Assembly (NCBI GenBank): GCA_903825065.1
Contig: CAIJZG010000263.1
Coordinates: 1 to 24,349 of the forward strand
Length of the DNA: 24,349 nucleotides
From: an uncultured Bacteroidota bacterium
GTDB taxonomy: Bacteria > Bacteroidota > Bacteroidia > Chitinophagales > Chitinophagaceae
Direction of reading: 5' to 3'
This document shows positions 14,089-21,993 of the stretch, piece after piece. A model generated the notes under the pieces. That model saw only the letters and a list, made by a program, of their open reading frames with translations. It was not told the DNA's origin and made no database searches. Every line of letters starts with the position of its first letter. Positions within the stretch are counted from its first letter, which is position 1. Made by a program: the position numbers and the translations under genes.

Positions 14089-15165
14089 ATGTTTAGTTTA
14101 GAAAGTTTAACAACACTCGTTCAGGATTGGTTAAATAAAACCTTTCCACCAACATGGGCACTATTAATTGAATTCGTAATAGTAGGAATATTAGCAATTG
14201 CATTATTCGCAGCACTAGGATTGGTATTGGTAATTATGGAAAGGAAAGTGGCCGCTTGGATTCAAATACGTTTAGGGCCAAATCGTGTTGGACCATTAGG
14301 CATATTACAAAGTACAGCCGATACTATTAAGCTGATTATGAAAGAAGGACTTACGCCTGATGGGGCTGACAAGTTTCTATTTAATCTTGCTCCTTTTATA
14401 GTGATGATAGTATCCATGTTAATATTGGCACCAATTGGTTTTGCTAAGGGATTTCATATTTGGGATATAAATATTGGGGTTTTATATGTTTCAGCAATTT
14501 CATCTGTATCCGTTATTGGAATATTAATGGCAGGATGGGCAAGCAATAATAAATACTCATTATTAGGTGCTATGAGAAGTGGGGCACAGATGGTGAGTTA
14601 TGAATTATCTGTTGGATTATCGGTTCTATCTATTATTGTTTTAACAGGTAGTTTGAATATTAACGACATTGTACTTTCACAGCAAAATGGATGGTGGTTA
14701 TTTAAAGCTCATATTCCTGCAATCATTTCTTTTGTCATATTTATTATAGCAATAACAGCTGAAACTAACAGAGCTCCATTTGATTTGTCTGAAGCAGAGT
14801 CTGAATTAACTGCAGGATTCCATACAGAATATTCAGGAATGAAATTTGCTTTATTCTTTTTATCTGAATACATCAATATATTTATTGTTTGCGCTATTGG
14901 AGCTACCTTATTCTTGGGTGGATGGATGCCTTTTCATATAGGCAATTGGGAATCTTTCAATCATATCATGGATTATATTCCATCATTCATTTGGTTCTTC
15001 GGAAAAACATTTTTTATGATCTTTTTAATTATGTGGTTTAGATGGACTTTTCCAAGATTACGTGTTGATCAATTATTGAATTTAGAGTGGAAATATTTGT
15101 TGCCGATCAGTATGGTGAATTTGATAGTGATGACTTTGGTAGCAATTAAAGGATGGCATTTTTAA
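14089..15165 (+). CDS. nuoH: Complex I subunit H (membrane heel subunit)
   Basis: This membrane subunit of 358 residues (ND1 homologue) joins the membrane arm to the peripheral arm and lines the quinone tunnel and the E-channel. There are about eight to nine transmembrane segments. Conserved cytoplasmic loops are intact: 'MERKVAAWIQIRLGPNRVGP' (residues about 45-65), 'LQSTADTIKLIMKEG', 'ETNRAPFDLSEAESELTAGF' and 'TEYSGMKFALFFLSEY', which contain the charged residues that couple quinone chemistry to proton pumping. The C-terminal 'WFRWTFPRLRVDQLL' is also canonical. Preservation of these loops supports a functional pump. It directly follows nuoD. Confidence 0.97.
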   Translation: MFSLESLTTLVQDWLNKTFPPTWALLIEFVIVGILAIALFAALGLVLVIMERKVAAWIQIRLGPNRVGPLGILQSTADTIKLIMKEGLTPDGADKFLFNLAPFIVMIVSMLILAPIGFAKGFHIWDINIGVLYVSAISSVSVIGILMAGWASNNKYSLLGAMRSGAQMVSYELSVGLSVLSIIVLTGSLNINDIVLSQQNGWWLFKAHIPAIISFVIFIIAITAETNRAPFDLSEAESELTAGFHTEYSGMKFALFFLSEYINIFIVCAIGATLFLGGWMPFHIGNWESFNHIMDYIPSFIWFFGKTFFMIFLIMWFRWTFPRLRVDQLLNLEWKYLLPISMVNLIVMTLVAIKGWHF

Positions 15166-15184
15166 ATTGAAATAAAACTGTACG

Positions 15185-15661
15185 ATGTTTATAGTAGATT
15201 ATGTAAAAGATGTATATGGAGCCATGAAATCATTGCTGGTAGGTATGAATCGAACTGGCTATTATTTTACGCATCATAAAGAAATTATCACAGAAGAGTA
15301 TCCCGATAACAGGGAGACTCTTGTACTACCAGAGCGTTTCAGAGGTGAAGTTGTAATGGCTCATGATGAAAATAATGAACATGCTTGTACAGGTTGTTCT
15401 GCCTGTGAATTAGCCTGTCCGAATGGCACCATTAAAATCATTAATAAATTCGATATTAGTCCTGAAGGGAAAAAGAAAAAAGCAATCGACACATTTGTGT
15501 ATCATCTAGAATTATGCACTATGTGTGGACTTTGTGTAGAAGCCTGTCCAACAGCAGCAATTAATATGGCAAATACTTTTGAACACAGTGTATTTAATCG
15601 TGGCCAATTAACGAAACGATTAAATAAACCCGATTCAAAATTGAAAGCGGGTGTTGAATAA
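15185..15661 (+). CDS. nuoI: Complex I subunit I (two [4Fe-4S] clusters, N6a/N6b)
   Basis: This ferredoxin-like subunit of 158 residues contains two [4Fe-4S] clusters that pass electrons towards cluster N2 in NuoB. Both cluster motifs are complete: Cys68, Cys71, Cys74, Cys78 in 'CTGCSACELACPNGTI' and Cys111, Cys114, Cys117, Cys121 in 'CTMCGLCVEACPTAAI'. The first motif has small residues around the cysteines and 'CPNGTI' where NADH-linked enzymes commonly have forms like CIACKxCExxCP; I recall a similar CPNGTI form from Bacteroides complexes that also lack NuoEFG. In this operon NuoI is the outermost iron-sulfur subunit, so it is the likely docking point for the unknown electron donor. Confidence 0.95.
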   Translation: MFIVDYVKDVYGAMKSLLVGMNRTGYYFTHHKEIITEEYPDNRETLVLPERFRGEVVMAHDENNEHACTGCSACELACPNGTIKIINKFDISPEGKKKKAIDTFVYHLELCTMCGLCVEACPTAAINMANTFEHSVFNRGQLTKRLNKPDSKLKAGVE

Positions 15662-15687
15662 AATAAATATTTAAAGAAATATCAATC

Positions 15688-16230
15688 ATGAGTCCAGCTA
15701 CCATAATATTTTATATCATTTCAGCTTTTATCCTCGTCACAGGGTTATTAGCTGTAACAACCCGGAAAATATTCCGAGCATCTATATGGTTATTGTTTTC
15801 ACTAATTGGAATTGCCGCACTATATTTTTGGATGCAGCTAGAATTTTTGGCCGCTGTACAAATTATCGTGTATGTAGGAGGCATTGTAGTTTTAATTATT
15901 TTCTCCATTTTTCTTACTATTAAATCAGGAGAAGAAATGCCTAAACCAATACTAATTAGAAGTATTTTTTCTGCCTTAGCTGTTTTGTTCGGAACTGGGT
16001 TTGTAGTTAGAATCATTAGTTTATATACTTTCAAACCAATTTCAACCACTGCTTTCAATTTGAGTGTAAATCAAATTGGTACACAGATGTTAGATACAAA
16101 GGATTTTGGTTACTTATTACCCTTTGAATTAATTAGTATTTTATTATTGGCTGCAATGATTGGTTGTATTGTCATTGCCCTTAAGTCAAATGATAAAGAA
16201 GCCACAACTTTTCAAAACTCTATTCAATAG
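15688..16230 (+). CDS. nuoJ: Complex I subunit J
   Basis: This membrane subunit of 180 residues (ND6 homologue) has about five transmembrane helices. The third helix contains the conserved 'FLAAVQIIVYVGGIVVLIIF' segment with the pi-bulge region thought to switch during coupling. It ends 6 bp before nuoK, the tightest spacing in the operon, consistent with coupled translation. The sequence between helices 3 and 4 is hydrophilic ('KSGEEMPKP'). There is nothing unusual in length. Confidence 0.94.
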   Translation: MSPATIIFYIISAFILVTGLLAVTTRKIFRASIWLLFSLIGIAALYFWMQLEFLAAVQIIVYVGGIVVLIIFSIFLTIKSGEEMPKPILIRSIFSALAVLFGTGFVVRIISLYTFKPISTTAFNLSVNQIGTQMLDTKDFGYLLPFELISILLLAAMIGCIVIALKSNDKEATTFQNSIQ

Positions 16231-16236
16231 TAAGTC

Positions 16237-16551
16237 ATGAGTGAAGTTCCATTAACGCATATTCTTTTTTTAAGTACCTGTCTATTTTTCATTGGCATTT
16301 ATGGTCTTTTTACTAGAAGAAATATGATTACTATGTTGATGTCAATTGAGCTGATGTTAAACAGTGTGAACATCAACTTTGTAGCATTCAACAAATACCT
16401 ATATCCAGAAAAACTAGATGGTATTTTCTTTACCATTTTTGTGATAACTATCGCTGCGGCAGAAGCAGCTGTTGCTATAGCTATCATTATTAATTTGTAC
16501 AGAAGTCACCATTCAATTGATGTAGAAGACGCAACAGAAATGAAATATTAA
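16237..16551 (+). CDS. nuoK: Complex I subunit K
   Basis: This membrane subunit of 104 residues (ND4L homologue) has three transmembrane helices. The two intramembrane glutamates needed for proton translocation are present: Glu38 in 'MSIELMLNSVN' and Glu76 in 'IAAAEAAVAIAI', corresponding to E. coli Glu36 and Glu72. The C-terminal tail 'YRSHHSIDVEDATEMKY' is hydrophilic. It lies 6 bp after nuoJ and 34 bp before nuoL. Confidence 0.96.
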   Translation: MSEVPLTHILFLSTCLFFIGIYGLFTRRNMITMLMSIELMLNSVNINFVAFNKYLYPEKLDGIFFTIFVITIAAAEAAVAIAIIINLYRSHHSIDVEDATEMKY

Positions 16552-16585
16552 ATAAAAGAATTCATCTATAACAATAAGTGTTAAC

Positions 16586-18520
16586 ATGAGTCATCCAATT
16601 TATATAGCTTTAATTCCCATCATTCCATTAGCCTGTTTTTTTGTACTGGGATTATTTGGCAGAAAATATTTTACAAATTCTGCAGGAATTATTGGAACAC
16701 TGGGATTATTAAGCTCTACCCTTTTATCCTTAGTTACTGCTTACGAATACTTTTTTGTAAGTGGAAAAATCAATGGTGTTTATCAAAAAATAGAAGTCGT
16801 TAAATATACCTGGCTAGAATTCAGTAAAGGGATATCTATTGATATGGGTATTTTAATTGATCCCATTACGGTGATGATGTTAGTGGTTGTGAGCTTTGTT
16901 TCATTAATGGTTCATTTATTTAGTCTAGGGTATATGAAAGGCGAAACTCGATTTGCTACTTATTATGCCTTCCTAGCATTATTTACATTTTCTATGTTAG
17001 GTCTTGTTTTATCATCTAATATTTTCCAGATCTATTTATTTTGGGAATTAGTAGGTGTATCTTCTTTTTTATTAATTGGTTTCTATTTCGAAAAACCAAG
17101 TGCAGTTGCTGCTTCAAAAAAAGCATTTATAGTAACCCGTTTTGCCGATCTTGGATTCTTAATTGGTATACTTATTTTGTCTTTCTATTCTCACACTTTG
17201 GATTTTGGAGTACTCATAGAAAGATTAACATCAACTGGCTCTCCATTTCTTATAGCTATTAATGCCGCATCTTTTTTGGGGGTTTCCGCACTAACATGGG
17301 GATTATTATTAGTGTTCATAGGCGGGGCAGGTAAATCTGCCATGTTTCCATTACATATCTGGCTACCAGATGCAATGGAAGGTCCTACTCCCGTTTCAGC
17401 CTTAATCCATGCGGCTACCATGGTTGTTGCTGGTGTATTTTTAGTAGCCAGATTATTTCCTGTATTTGCAATTTCAAATCCGGAGGCATTACAAGTTGTG
17501 ATGTATACAGGCGCATTTTCTGCTTTTTTTGCTGCTGTTATTGCTTGTACTCAAACAGATATTAAAAGAGTCTTAGCTTATTCAACCATGTCTCAGATTG
17601 GATATATGATGTTTGCATTAGGCGTTTCAAAATATCATGGCGAAGAAGGATTAGGATATATGGGATCGATGTTCCATTTATTTACACACGCTTTTTTCAA
17701 ATCCTTATTATTCCTTGGAGCCGGTGCTGTTATTCATATGGTCCATAGCAATGAAATGAAGGATATGGGAGGATTAAGAAAGTTGATGCCAATTACACAT
17801 CTTAGTTTTTTAATTGCCTGTTTGGCAATTGCCGGTATTCCACCTTTCTCTGGGTTCTTTAGTAAAGAGGAAATATTGATGGCTTCCTTTGAATCTAACA
17901 AATTAGTATATGCAGTAGCACTTTTAACTTCTGGTCTTACTGCATTTTATATGTTCCGTTTATACTATTCTATATTTTGGAGTAAAGAAGCAGATACACA
18001 TCAAGCTCATCATGGAGAAGGAACCTGGACTATGAAAATACCCTTGATTTTATTGGCGATTTTAGCAGTAGTTGCTGGCTTCGCTCCTATTTCAAGTTGG
18101 ATCACAGCTGATGGAAATCCAATAAACTCAAGTGTTCCAATTAGTTTCTCTGTTTTACCCGTTTCATTAGCTATTGCAGGTATTTTATTAGCCACTAGAT
18201 TATTCAAAACTTCGAATGAACTGCCGCAAAGAATTGCCATCCAACTAGGGAGTTTTTATACAGCTGCATCTAGGAAATTTTATATTGACGAAGTATACAT
18301 ATTTGTCACAAAGAAAGTTTTGTTCAATTTAATTGGTCGTCCTGCAGCTTGGTTTGATAAAAATATAGTGGATGGACTGATGAACTTATTGGCCAAATTA
18401 ACGGCCAGTTTATCTGAATTAATTAAAGGATATCAATCAGGCAAAGTGCAAGATTATGCTTTGTATTTCTTTGGAGGAATTGCCGGATTAATTATTGCAT
18501 TTATTTATCTGTGGAAATAA
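16586..18520 (+). CDS. nuoL: Complex I subunit L (antiporter-like, with lateral helix)
   Basis: This is the distal proton-pumping subunit of 644 residues (ND5 homologue). It has fourteen core helices plus a C-terminal extension for the lateral helix, followed by a last anchoring helix ('DYALYFFGGIAGLIIAFIYL'). Key channel residues are present: Glu154 in 'FWELVGVSSFLLIG' on TM5 and Lys250 in 'GGAGKSAMFPLHIWLPDAME' on TM7, equivalent to E. coli Glu144 and Lys229. 'SALIHAATMV', 'TDIKRVLAYSTMSQIGYM', 'HLFTHAFFKSLLFLGAG' and 'GIPPFSGFFSKEEIL' are also canonical. A His-rich loop ('HQAHHGEG') lies after TM13. nuoM follows after 10 bp. Confidence 0.97.
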   Translation: MSHPIYIALIPIIPLACFFVLGLFGRKYFTNSAGIIGTLGLLSSTLLSLVTAYEYFFVSGKINGVYQKIEVVKYTWLEFSKGISIDMGILIDPITVMMLVVVSFVSLMVHLFSLGYMKGETRFATYYAFLALFTFSMLGLVLSSNIFQIYLFWELVGVSSFLLIGFYFEKPSAVAASKKAFIVTRFADLGFLIGILILSFYSHTLDFGVLIERLTSTGSPFLIAINAASFLGVSALTWGLLLVFIGGAGKSAMFPLHIWLPDAMEGPTPVSALIHAATMVVAGVFLVARLFPVFAISNPEALQVVMYTGAFSAFFAAVIACTQTDIKRVLAYSTMSQIGYMMFALGVSKYHGEEGLGYMGSMFHLFTHAFFKSLLFLGAGAVIHMVHSNEMKDMGGLRKLMPITHLSFLIACLAIAGIPPFSGFFSKEEILMASFESNKLVYAVALLTSGLTAFYMFRLYYSIFWSKEADTHQAHHGEGTWTMKIPLILLAILAVVAGFAPISSWITADGNPINSSVPISFSVLPVSLAIAGILLATRLFKTSNELPQRIAIQLGSFYTAASRKFYIDEVYIFVTKKVLFNLIGRPAAWFDKNIVDGLMNLLAKLTASLSELIKGYQSGKVQDYALYFFGGIAGLIIAFIYLWK

Positions 18521-18530
18521 ATTATATCAC

Positions 18531-20033
18531 ATGAATCTGACTTTATTTTTATTATTTCCTCTGTTTACAGCTGTAGCAATATTGATTGCACAGAATTCAA
18601 AACAGATTCGCACGATCGCATTAGGAGGTTCTTTGCTTCAGTTAGGAATGGCTGTAAAATTATTGTTGGCTTATTATAAAGAAAGAGCTGCAGGCAATAC
18701 TTCACAAATGCTATTTGAATATATTCAAAATTGGTTTACTCCATTAGGTTTACAATATCATATTGGGGTAGATGGCATTTCTATTGCCATGATATTGCTT
18801 ACAAGTTTTATAGTTGTAGCTGGCATTTTGGTATCCTGGAATATGGAAACGCTTTCTAAAGAGTTTTTCTTTTTGTTAGTACTCTTGAGTTTGGGTGCCT
18901 ATGGATTCTTTATTTCTTTAGACATCTTTACTATGTTTTTCTTTTTAGAAGTTGCCGTAATTCCTAAATTTCTTTTAATTGGTATTTGGGGTAGTGGGAA
19001 GAAAGAATATAGTGCCATGAAATTAGCATTGATGTTAATGGGAGGATCGGCTTTAATCATGGTAGGAATATTTGGAATATATTTCAATTCCCATACCTCA
19101 ACTGGTGCACATACATTTGATATTCTGTTACTCTCTAAAATGAATATCCCAATAGAGATTCAGAAATTATTTTTTCCATTTGCCTTTTTAGGTTTTGGAA
19201 TTTTCACTGCAATCTTTCCTTTTCATACATGGGTACCAGATGGACACGCTTCTGCACCAACTGCAGCTTCTATGTTTTTAGCCGGCATATCTATGAAGCT
19301 TGGCGGATATGGCTGTTTAAGGGTAGCAACTTTCTTAATGCCAGATGCAGCTCATGCATATTCATTGGTAATCATACTACTTGCTACCATTGCAATTATT
19401 TATGGAGCATTTGCTACTATGATGCAGACTGATTTAAAATACATCAATGCCTATTCTTCCGTGAGTCATTGTGGTTTTGTTTTACTTGGTATTGGCATGC
19501 TCACACATACTTCTATTACTGGAGCAGTAATGCAAATGGTATCTCACGGATTAATGACAGCCCTCTTCTTCGCAGCAATTGGAATGATTTACAGTAGAAC
19601 CCATACAAGAATGGTTGCACAATTGGGAGGATTGCTTAAGATCATGCCTTTTATTTCCACTGTATTTGTCATAGCAGGCCTTAGTTCTTTAGGCTTACCC
19701 GGGTTTAGTGGATTTGTATCTGAGATGACAATATTTATGGGATCCTGGCAGAATCCAGATAAAATGTATCGATTAGCAACGATTCTTGCTTGTGCCTCAA
19801 TTGTTGTTACAGCTGTATATATTTTAAGAGCAGCTGGAAAAACTATAATGGGGCCAATCACAAATCAATCATATGAAAAATTAAGTGATGCAAGTTGGAA
19901 CGAAAAATTTGCAGCAGTTGTTTTAATAAGTGGAATTCTTATTGTGGGTATCGCTCCTTTTTGGCTTATCAACTTAATAGAACCAGGCACTGAAATAATT
20001 ATCAATAAACTCGGGGCAGTTATTAGTCATTAA
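18531..20033 (+). CDS. nuoM: Complex I subunit M (antiporter-like; TM7 lysine replaced by Phe)
   Basis: This is the middle proton-pumping subunit of 500 residues (ND4 homologue) with about fourteen transmembrane helices. Start: the ATG at 18531; the frame extends to a TTG at 18495 inside nuoL, which is less likely. Conserved residues seen are Glu140 in 'FFFLEVAVIPKFLLIG' on TM5, Lys256 in 'LAGISMKLGGYG' on TM8, 'TDLKYINAYSSVSHCGF', and the TM12 Glu in 'GFSGFVSEMTIF'. However, the TM7 segment 'GFGIFTAIFPFHTWVPDGH' has Phe225 where E. coli NuoM has Lys234 (my alignment from memory). Loss of this central channel lysine is unusual compared with the E. coli and mitochondrial types, though it may be widespread in the NuoM clade of Bacteroidota. 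The gene itself shows no sign of decay. Confidence 0.96.
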   Translation: MNLTLFLLFPLFTAVAILIAQNSKQIRTIALGGSLLQLGMAVKLLLAYYKERAAGNTSQMLFEYIQNWFTPLGLQYHIGVDGISIAMILLTSFIVVAGILVSWNMETLSKEFFFLLVLLSLGAYGFFISLDIFTMFFFLEVAVIPKFLLIGIWGSGKKEYSAMKLALMLMGGSALIMVGIFGIYFNSHTSTGAHTFDILLLSKMNIPIEIQKLFFPFAFLGFGIFTAIFPFHTWVPDGHASAPTAASMFLAGISMKLGGYGCLRVATFLMPDAAHAYSLVIILLATIAIIYGAFATMMQTDLKYINAYSSVSHCGFVLLGIGMLTHTSITGAVMQMVSHGLMTALFFAAIGMIYSRTHTRMVAQLGGLLKIMPFISTVFVIAGLSSLGLPGFSGFVSEMTIFMGSWQNPDKMYRLATILACASIVVTAVYILRAAGKTIMGPITNQSYEKLSDASWNEKFAAVVLISGILIVGIAPFWLINLIEPGTEIIINKLGAVISH

Positions 20034-20065
20034 TAATTGCTTAATGAAAATATGAAACTTACATT

Positions 20066-21475
20066 ATGTTGAACGAATACTTACAAGTACTAAAGTTTGA
20101 GTGGATGCTTATCGCCATCATCTTTATTTTGCTTTTTATAAAAGTAGGATCAAAGGAATGGAAAAATGAAACACTTCTCTATAGCATTAATTTTTTATTA
20201 TTGGCAAACCTGATTGTAGGTTTCTTCTACAACTTACCTGGAAGTTTGTTCAATGGAATGTTTCATTCTAACGATCTGATTTTTTTGCAGAAAAGTATTT
20301 TGAATTTAGGCGTTTACCTAATATCATTAATTGCATATCCTTGGCTTAAAGAACATAAGCATTTACTGGAGTTTTATATTCTTTTATTATCTACGTTATT
20401 AGGAATGTTTTTTATGATTTCAAGTGGCAACTTATTAATATTTTATTTAGGTCTTGAATTATCCACTATTCCATTAGCCGCTTTAGCAAATTTTGATTTA
20501 GAAAAAAGAAAGTCTTCTGAAGCTGCCATGAAAATGATTATTTCATCTGCTTTTTCATCTGCGTTAATGCTTTTTGGCATCTCTTTACTTTACGGAGTTA
20601 CTGGAAGTTTATTTTTTAATGAGATCGCTCTTTTAATACATGGTGGCCCGATGGAAATTTTTATATTCATTTTAATATTGGGTGGATTTAGTTTTAAAAT
20701 GTCTGTAGTACCTTTTCATTTATGGACAGCTGATGTATATGAAGGTGCTCCTGTTGCAGTGACTGCTTATCTATCAGTAATTTCAAAATCTGCTATCTTG
20801 TTCATTTTTATGACAGTTATGTTTACTGTTTTCAGAAACCTGGAACCACAATGGTATTTCATGATCTTCTTAATGAGTGTTCTTACCATTTTAATAGGAA
20901 ACCTATTTGCAATTCGTCAGGATAATATGAAAAGATTTCTTGCTTTTTCCTCTATTGCGCAAGTGGGTTTTATTTTAATAGGTCTTTCTGGTGTATCAAA
21001 AATGGGAATGGCTTCAGTGATATACTTTCTGTTGATTTATCTATTTTCAAACATTGCGGCGTTTGGAGTTATTTCAATAGTATCAGCAAGTACAGGAAAA
21101 GAAAACGTATCTGATTTCAAAGGATTTTATAAAACCAATCCATTTCTTTCTTGGGTATTGGCGATAGCTTTGTTTTCATTGGCTGGTGTACCTCCTACGG
21201 CTGGATTCTTTGGTAAATTTTTCCTCATCATGGCAGGTGCTGAAAGGGGTAATTATGTTTGGATAATTTTTGCAGCTTTAAACATGATTATATCCTTCTA
21301 TTACTATTTACGAGTAGTGAAAACTATGTTCATGGATGAAAACGAAAATCCAATTCAGAAAATCTTAGTTCCTGCCTTACCAAAATTAGCTATGATGATC
21401 TGTTTATTAGGAATCATTTGTACAGGTTTCTTAAGTTGGATTTACGAAACTATTTATAACCTTTGCAATTTTTAA
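20066..21475 (+). CDS. nuoN: Complex I subunit N (antiporter-like)
   Basis: This is the proximal antiporter-like proton-pumping subunit of 469 residues (ND2 homologue), with about fourteen transmembrane helices. Channel residues are retained: Glu131 in 'FYLGLELSTIPLAAL' on TM5 and Lys211 in 'GGFSFKMSVVPFHLWTADVY' on TM7, followed by 'EGAPVAVTAYLSVISKSA', which keeps the TM8 lysine. 'QDNMKRFLAFSSIAQVGFIL' and 'GVPPTAGFFGKFFL' are also typical. It is the last recognisable nuo gene. A gene of unknown function follows after 22 bp in the same orientation, and no terminator lies between them. Confidence 0.96.
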   Translation: MLNEYLQVLKFEWMLIAIIFILLFIKVGSKEWKNETLLYSINFLLLANLIVGFFYNLPGSLFNGMFHSNDLIFLQKSILNLGVYLISLIAYPWLKEHKHLLEFYILLLSTLLGMFFMISSGNLLIFYLGLELSTIPLAALANFDLEKRKSSEAAMKMIISSAFSSALMLFGISLLYGVTGSLFFNEIALLIHGGPMEIFIFILILGGFSFKMSVVPFHLWTADVYEGAPVAVTAYLSVISKSAILFIFMTVMFTVFRNLEPQWYFMIFLMSVLTILIGNLFAIRQDNMKRFLAFSSIAQVGFILIGLSGVSKMGMASVIYFLLIYLFSNIAAFGVISIVSASTGKENVSDFKGFYKTNPFLSWVLAIALFSLAGVPPTAGFFGKFFLIMAGAERGNYVWIIFAALNMIISFYYYLRVVKTMFMDENENPIQKILVPALPKLAMMICLLGIICTGFLSWIYETIYNLCNF

Positions 21476-21497
21476 AATCATTCAATATCCAAGTGTT

Positions 21498-21878
21498 ATG
21501 GCTATCAATACAAATCATCTTTTAGAAGAACTAGATGGAGTTAGGTGCATAGTAGTAGAAAAGAATTTAACACCCGAAAGAGTTGCATTCTTGAAACAAT
21601 TATTGGAATATAATCATTTAACCGTTGTAGTTGTTCCGTCAGCACCTGCGAAAGTTGCTGCTCCAGCACTAGTAACAGAAGGAGAAATTGTAACAGCAGT
21701 ACCGGAAATAGAAACTCCAAAAACATATACAATGGGTGTAACTAACATGTTATACAATCCCATCAATGCGGTATTTGGCAGATTATTAAAAACACCTGAT
21801 GGTCATATCGTAACTCCTGCTTTTTGGCAACAAAAGGAATCTGTATCTCATGATGAAATTCCATATTACGAAAGATAA
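21498..21878 (+). CDS. Uncharacterised 126-residue protein downstream of nuoN
   Basis: I do not recognise a family. The protein is soluble, with no signal peptide and no transmembrane helix. It has three parts. Residues 1-47 look like an alternating strand-helix-strand unit ('RCIVVEKNLTPERVAFLKQL', then 'HLTVVVVP'). Residues 48-75 are a Pro/Ala/Val/Glu-rich linker. Residues 76-126 form a compact-looking tail with many aromatics and polar residues ('NMLYNPINAVFGRLL', 'TPAFWQQKE', 'DEIPYYER'). There is a single Cys at 17. Codon use and base composition look like the neighbours and the start follows nuoN by 22 bp with no intervening terminator, so it is probably co-transcribed with nuo. A role as an assembly factor or accessory subunit of complex I is only a guess from position. 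Confidence 0.75.
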   Translation: MAINTNHLLEELDGVRCIVVEKNLTPERVAFLKQLLEYNHLTVVVVPSAPAKVAAPALVTEGEIVTAVPEIETPKTYTMGVTNMLYNPINAVFGRLLKTPDGHIVTPAFWQQKESVSHDEIPYYER

Positions 21879-21904
21879 GACTAGATTATAGCACTTATAA
21901 TTCC

Positions 21905-21959
21905 TAATCTCAACAAAGATTTCCCACGTTTATCAAATTGGAAATTTTGGTTGGGATTA
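21905..21959 (+). terminator. Long imperfect hairpin after the nuo operon, probable terminator
   Basis: The arms 21905-21924 and 21940-21959 can pair over 20 positions with one mismatch and two G-U pairs in the plus-strand RNA, leaving a 15-nt loop. The right arm is followed by TTTATTTAATTT, a loose T-run. It lies 26 bp after the stop of the unknown gene and 34 bp before the peptidase gene. It most simply ends the nuo transcript, but the weak T-tract leaves room for an RNA-processing or regulatory role. Confidence 0.5.
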
Positions 21960-21993
21960 TTTATTTAATTTGAGTACTTGTAAAAGTTAACTC

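Noticed and set aside
18495..18530. Longer NuoM start at TTG inside nuoL
   Set aside because: The ATG at 18531 gives a normal NuoM N-terminus; the added residues lie in the nuoL coding end and match no NuoM extension that I know.
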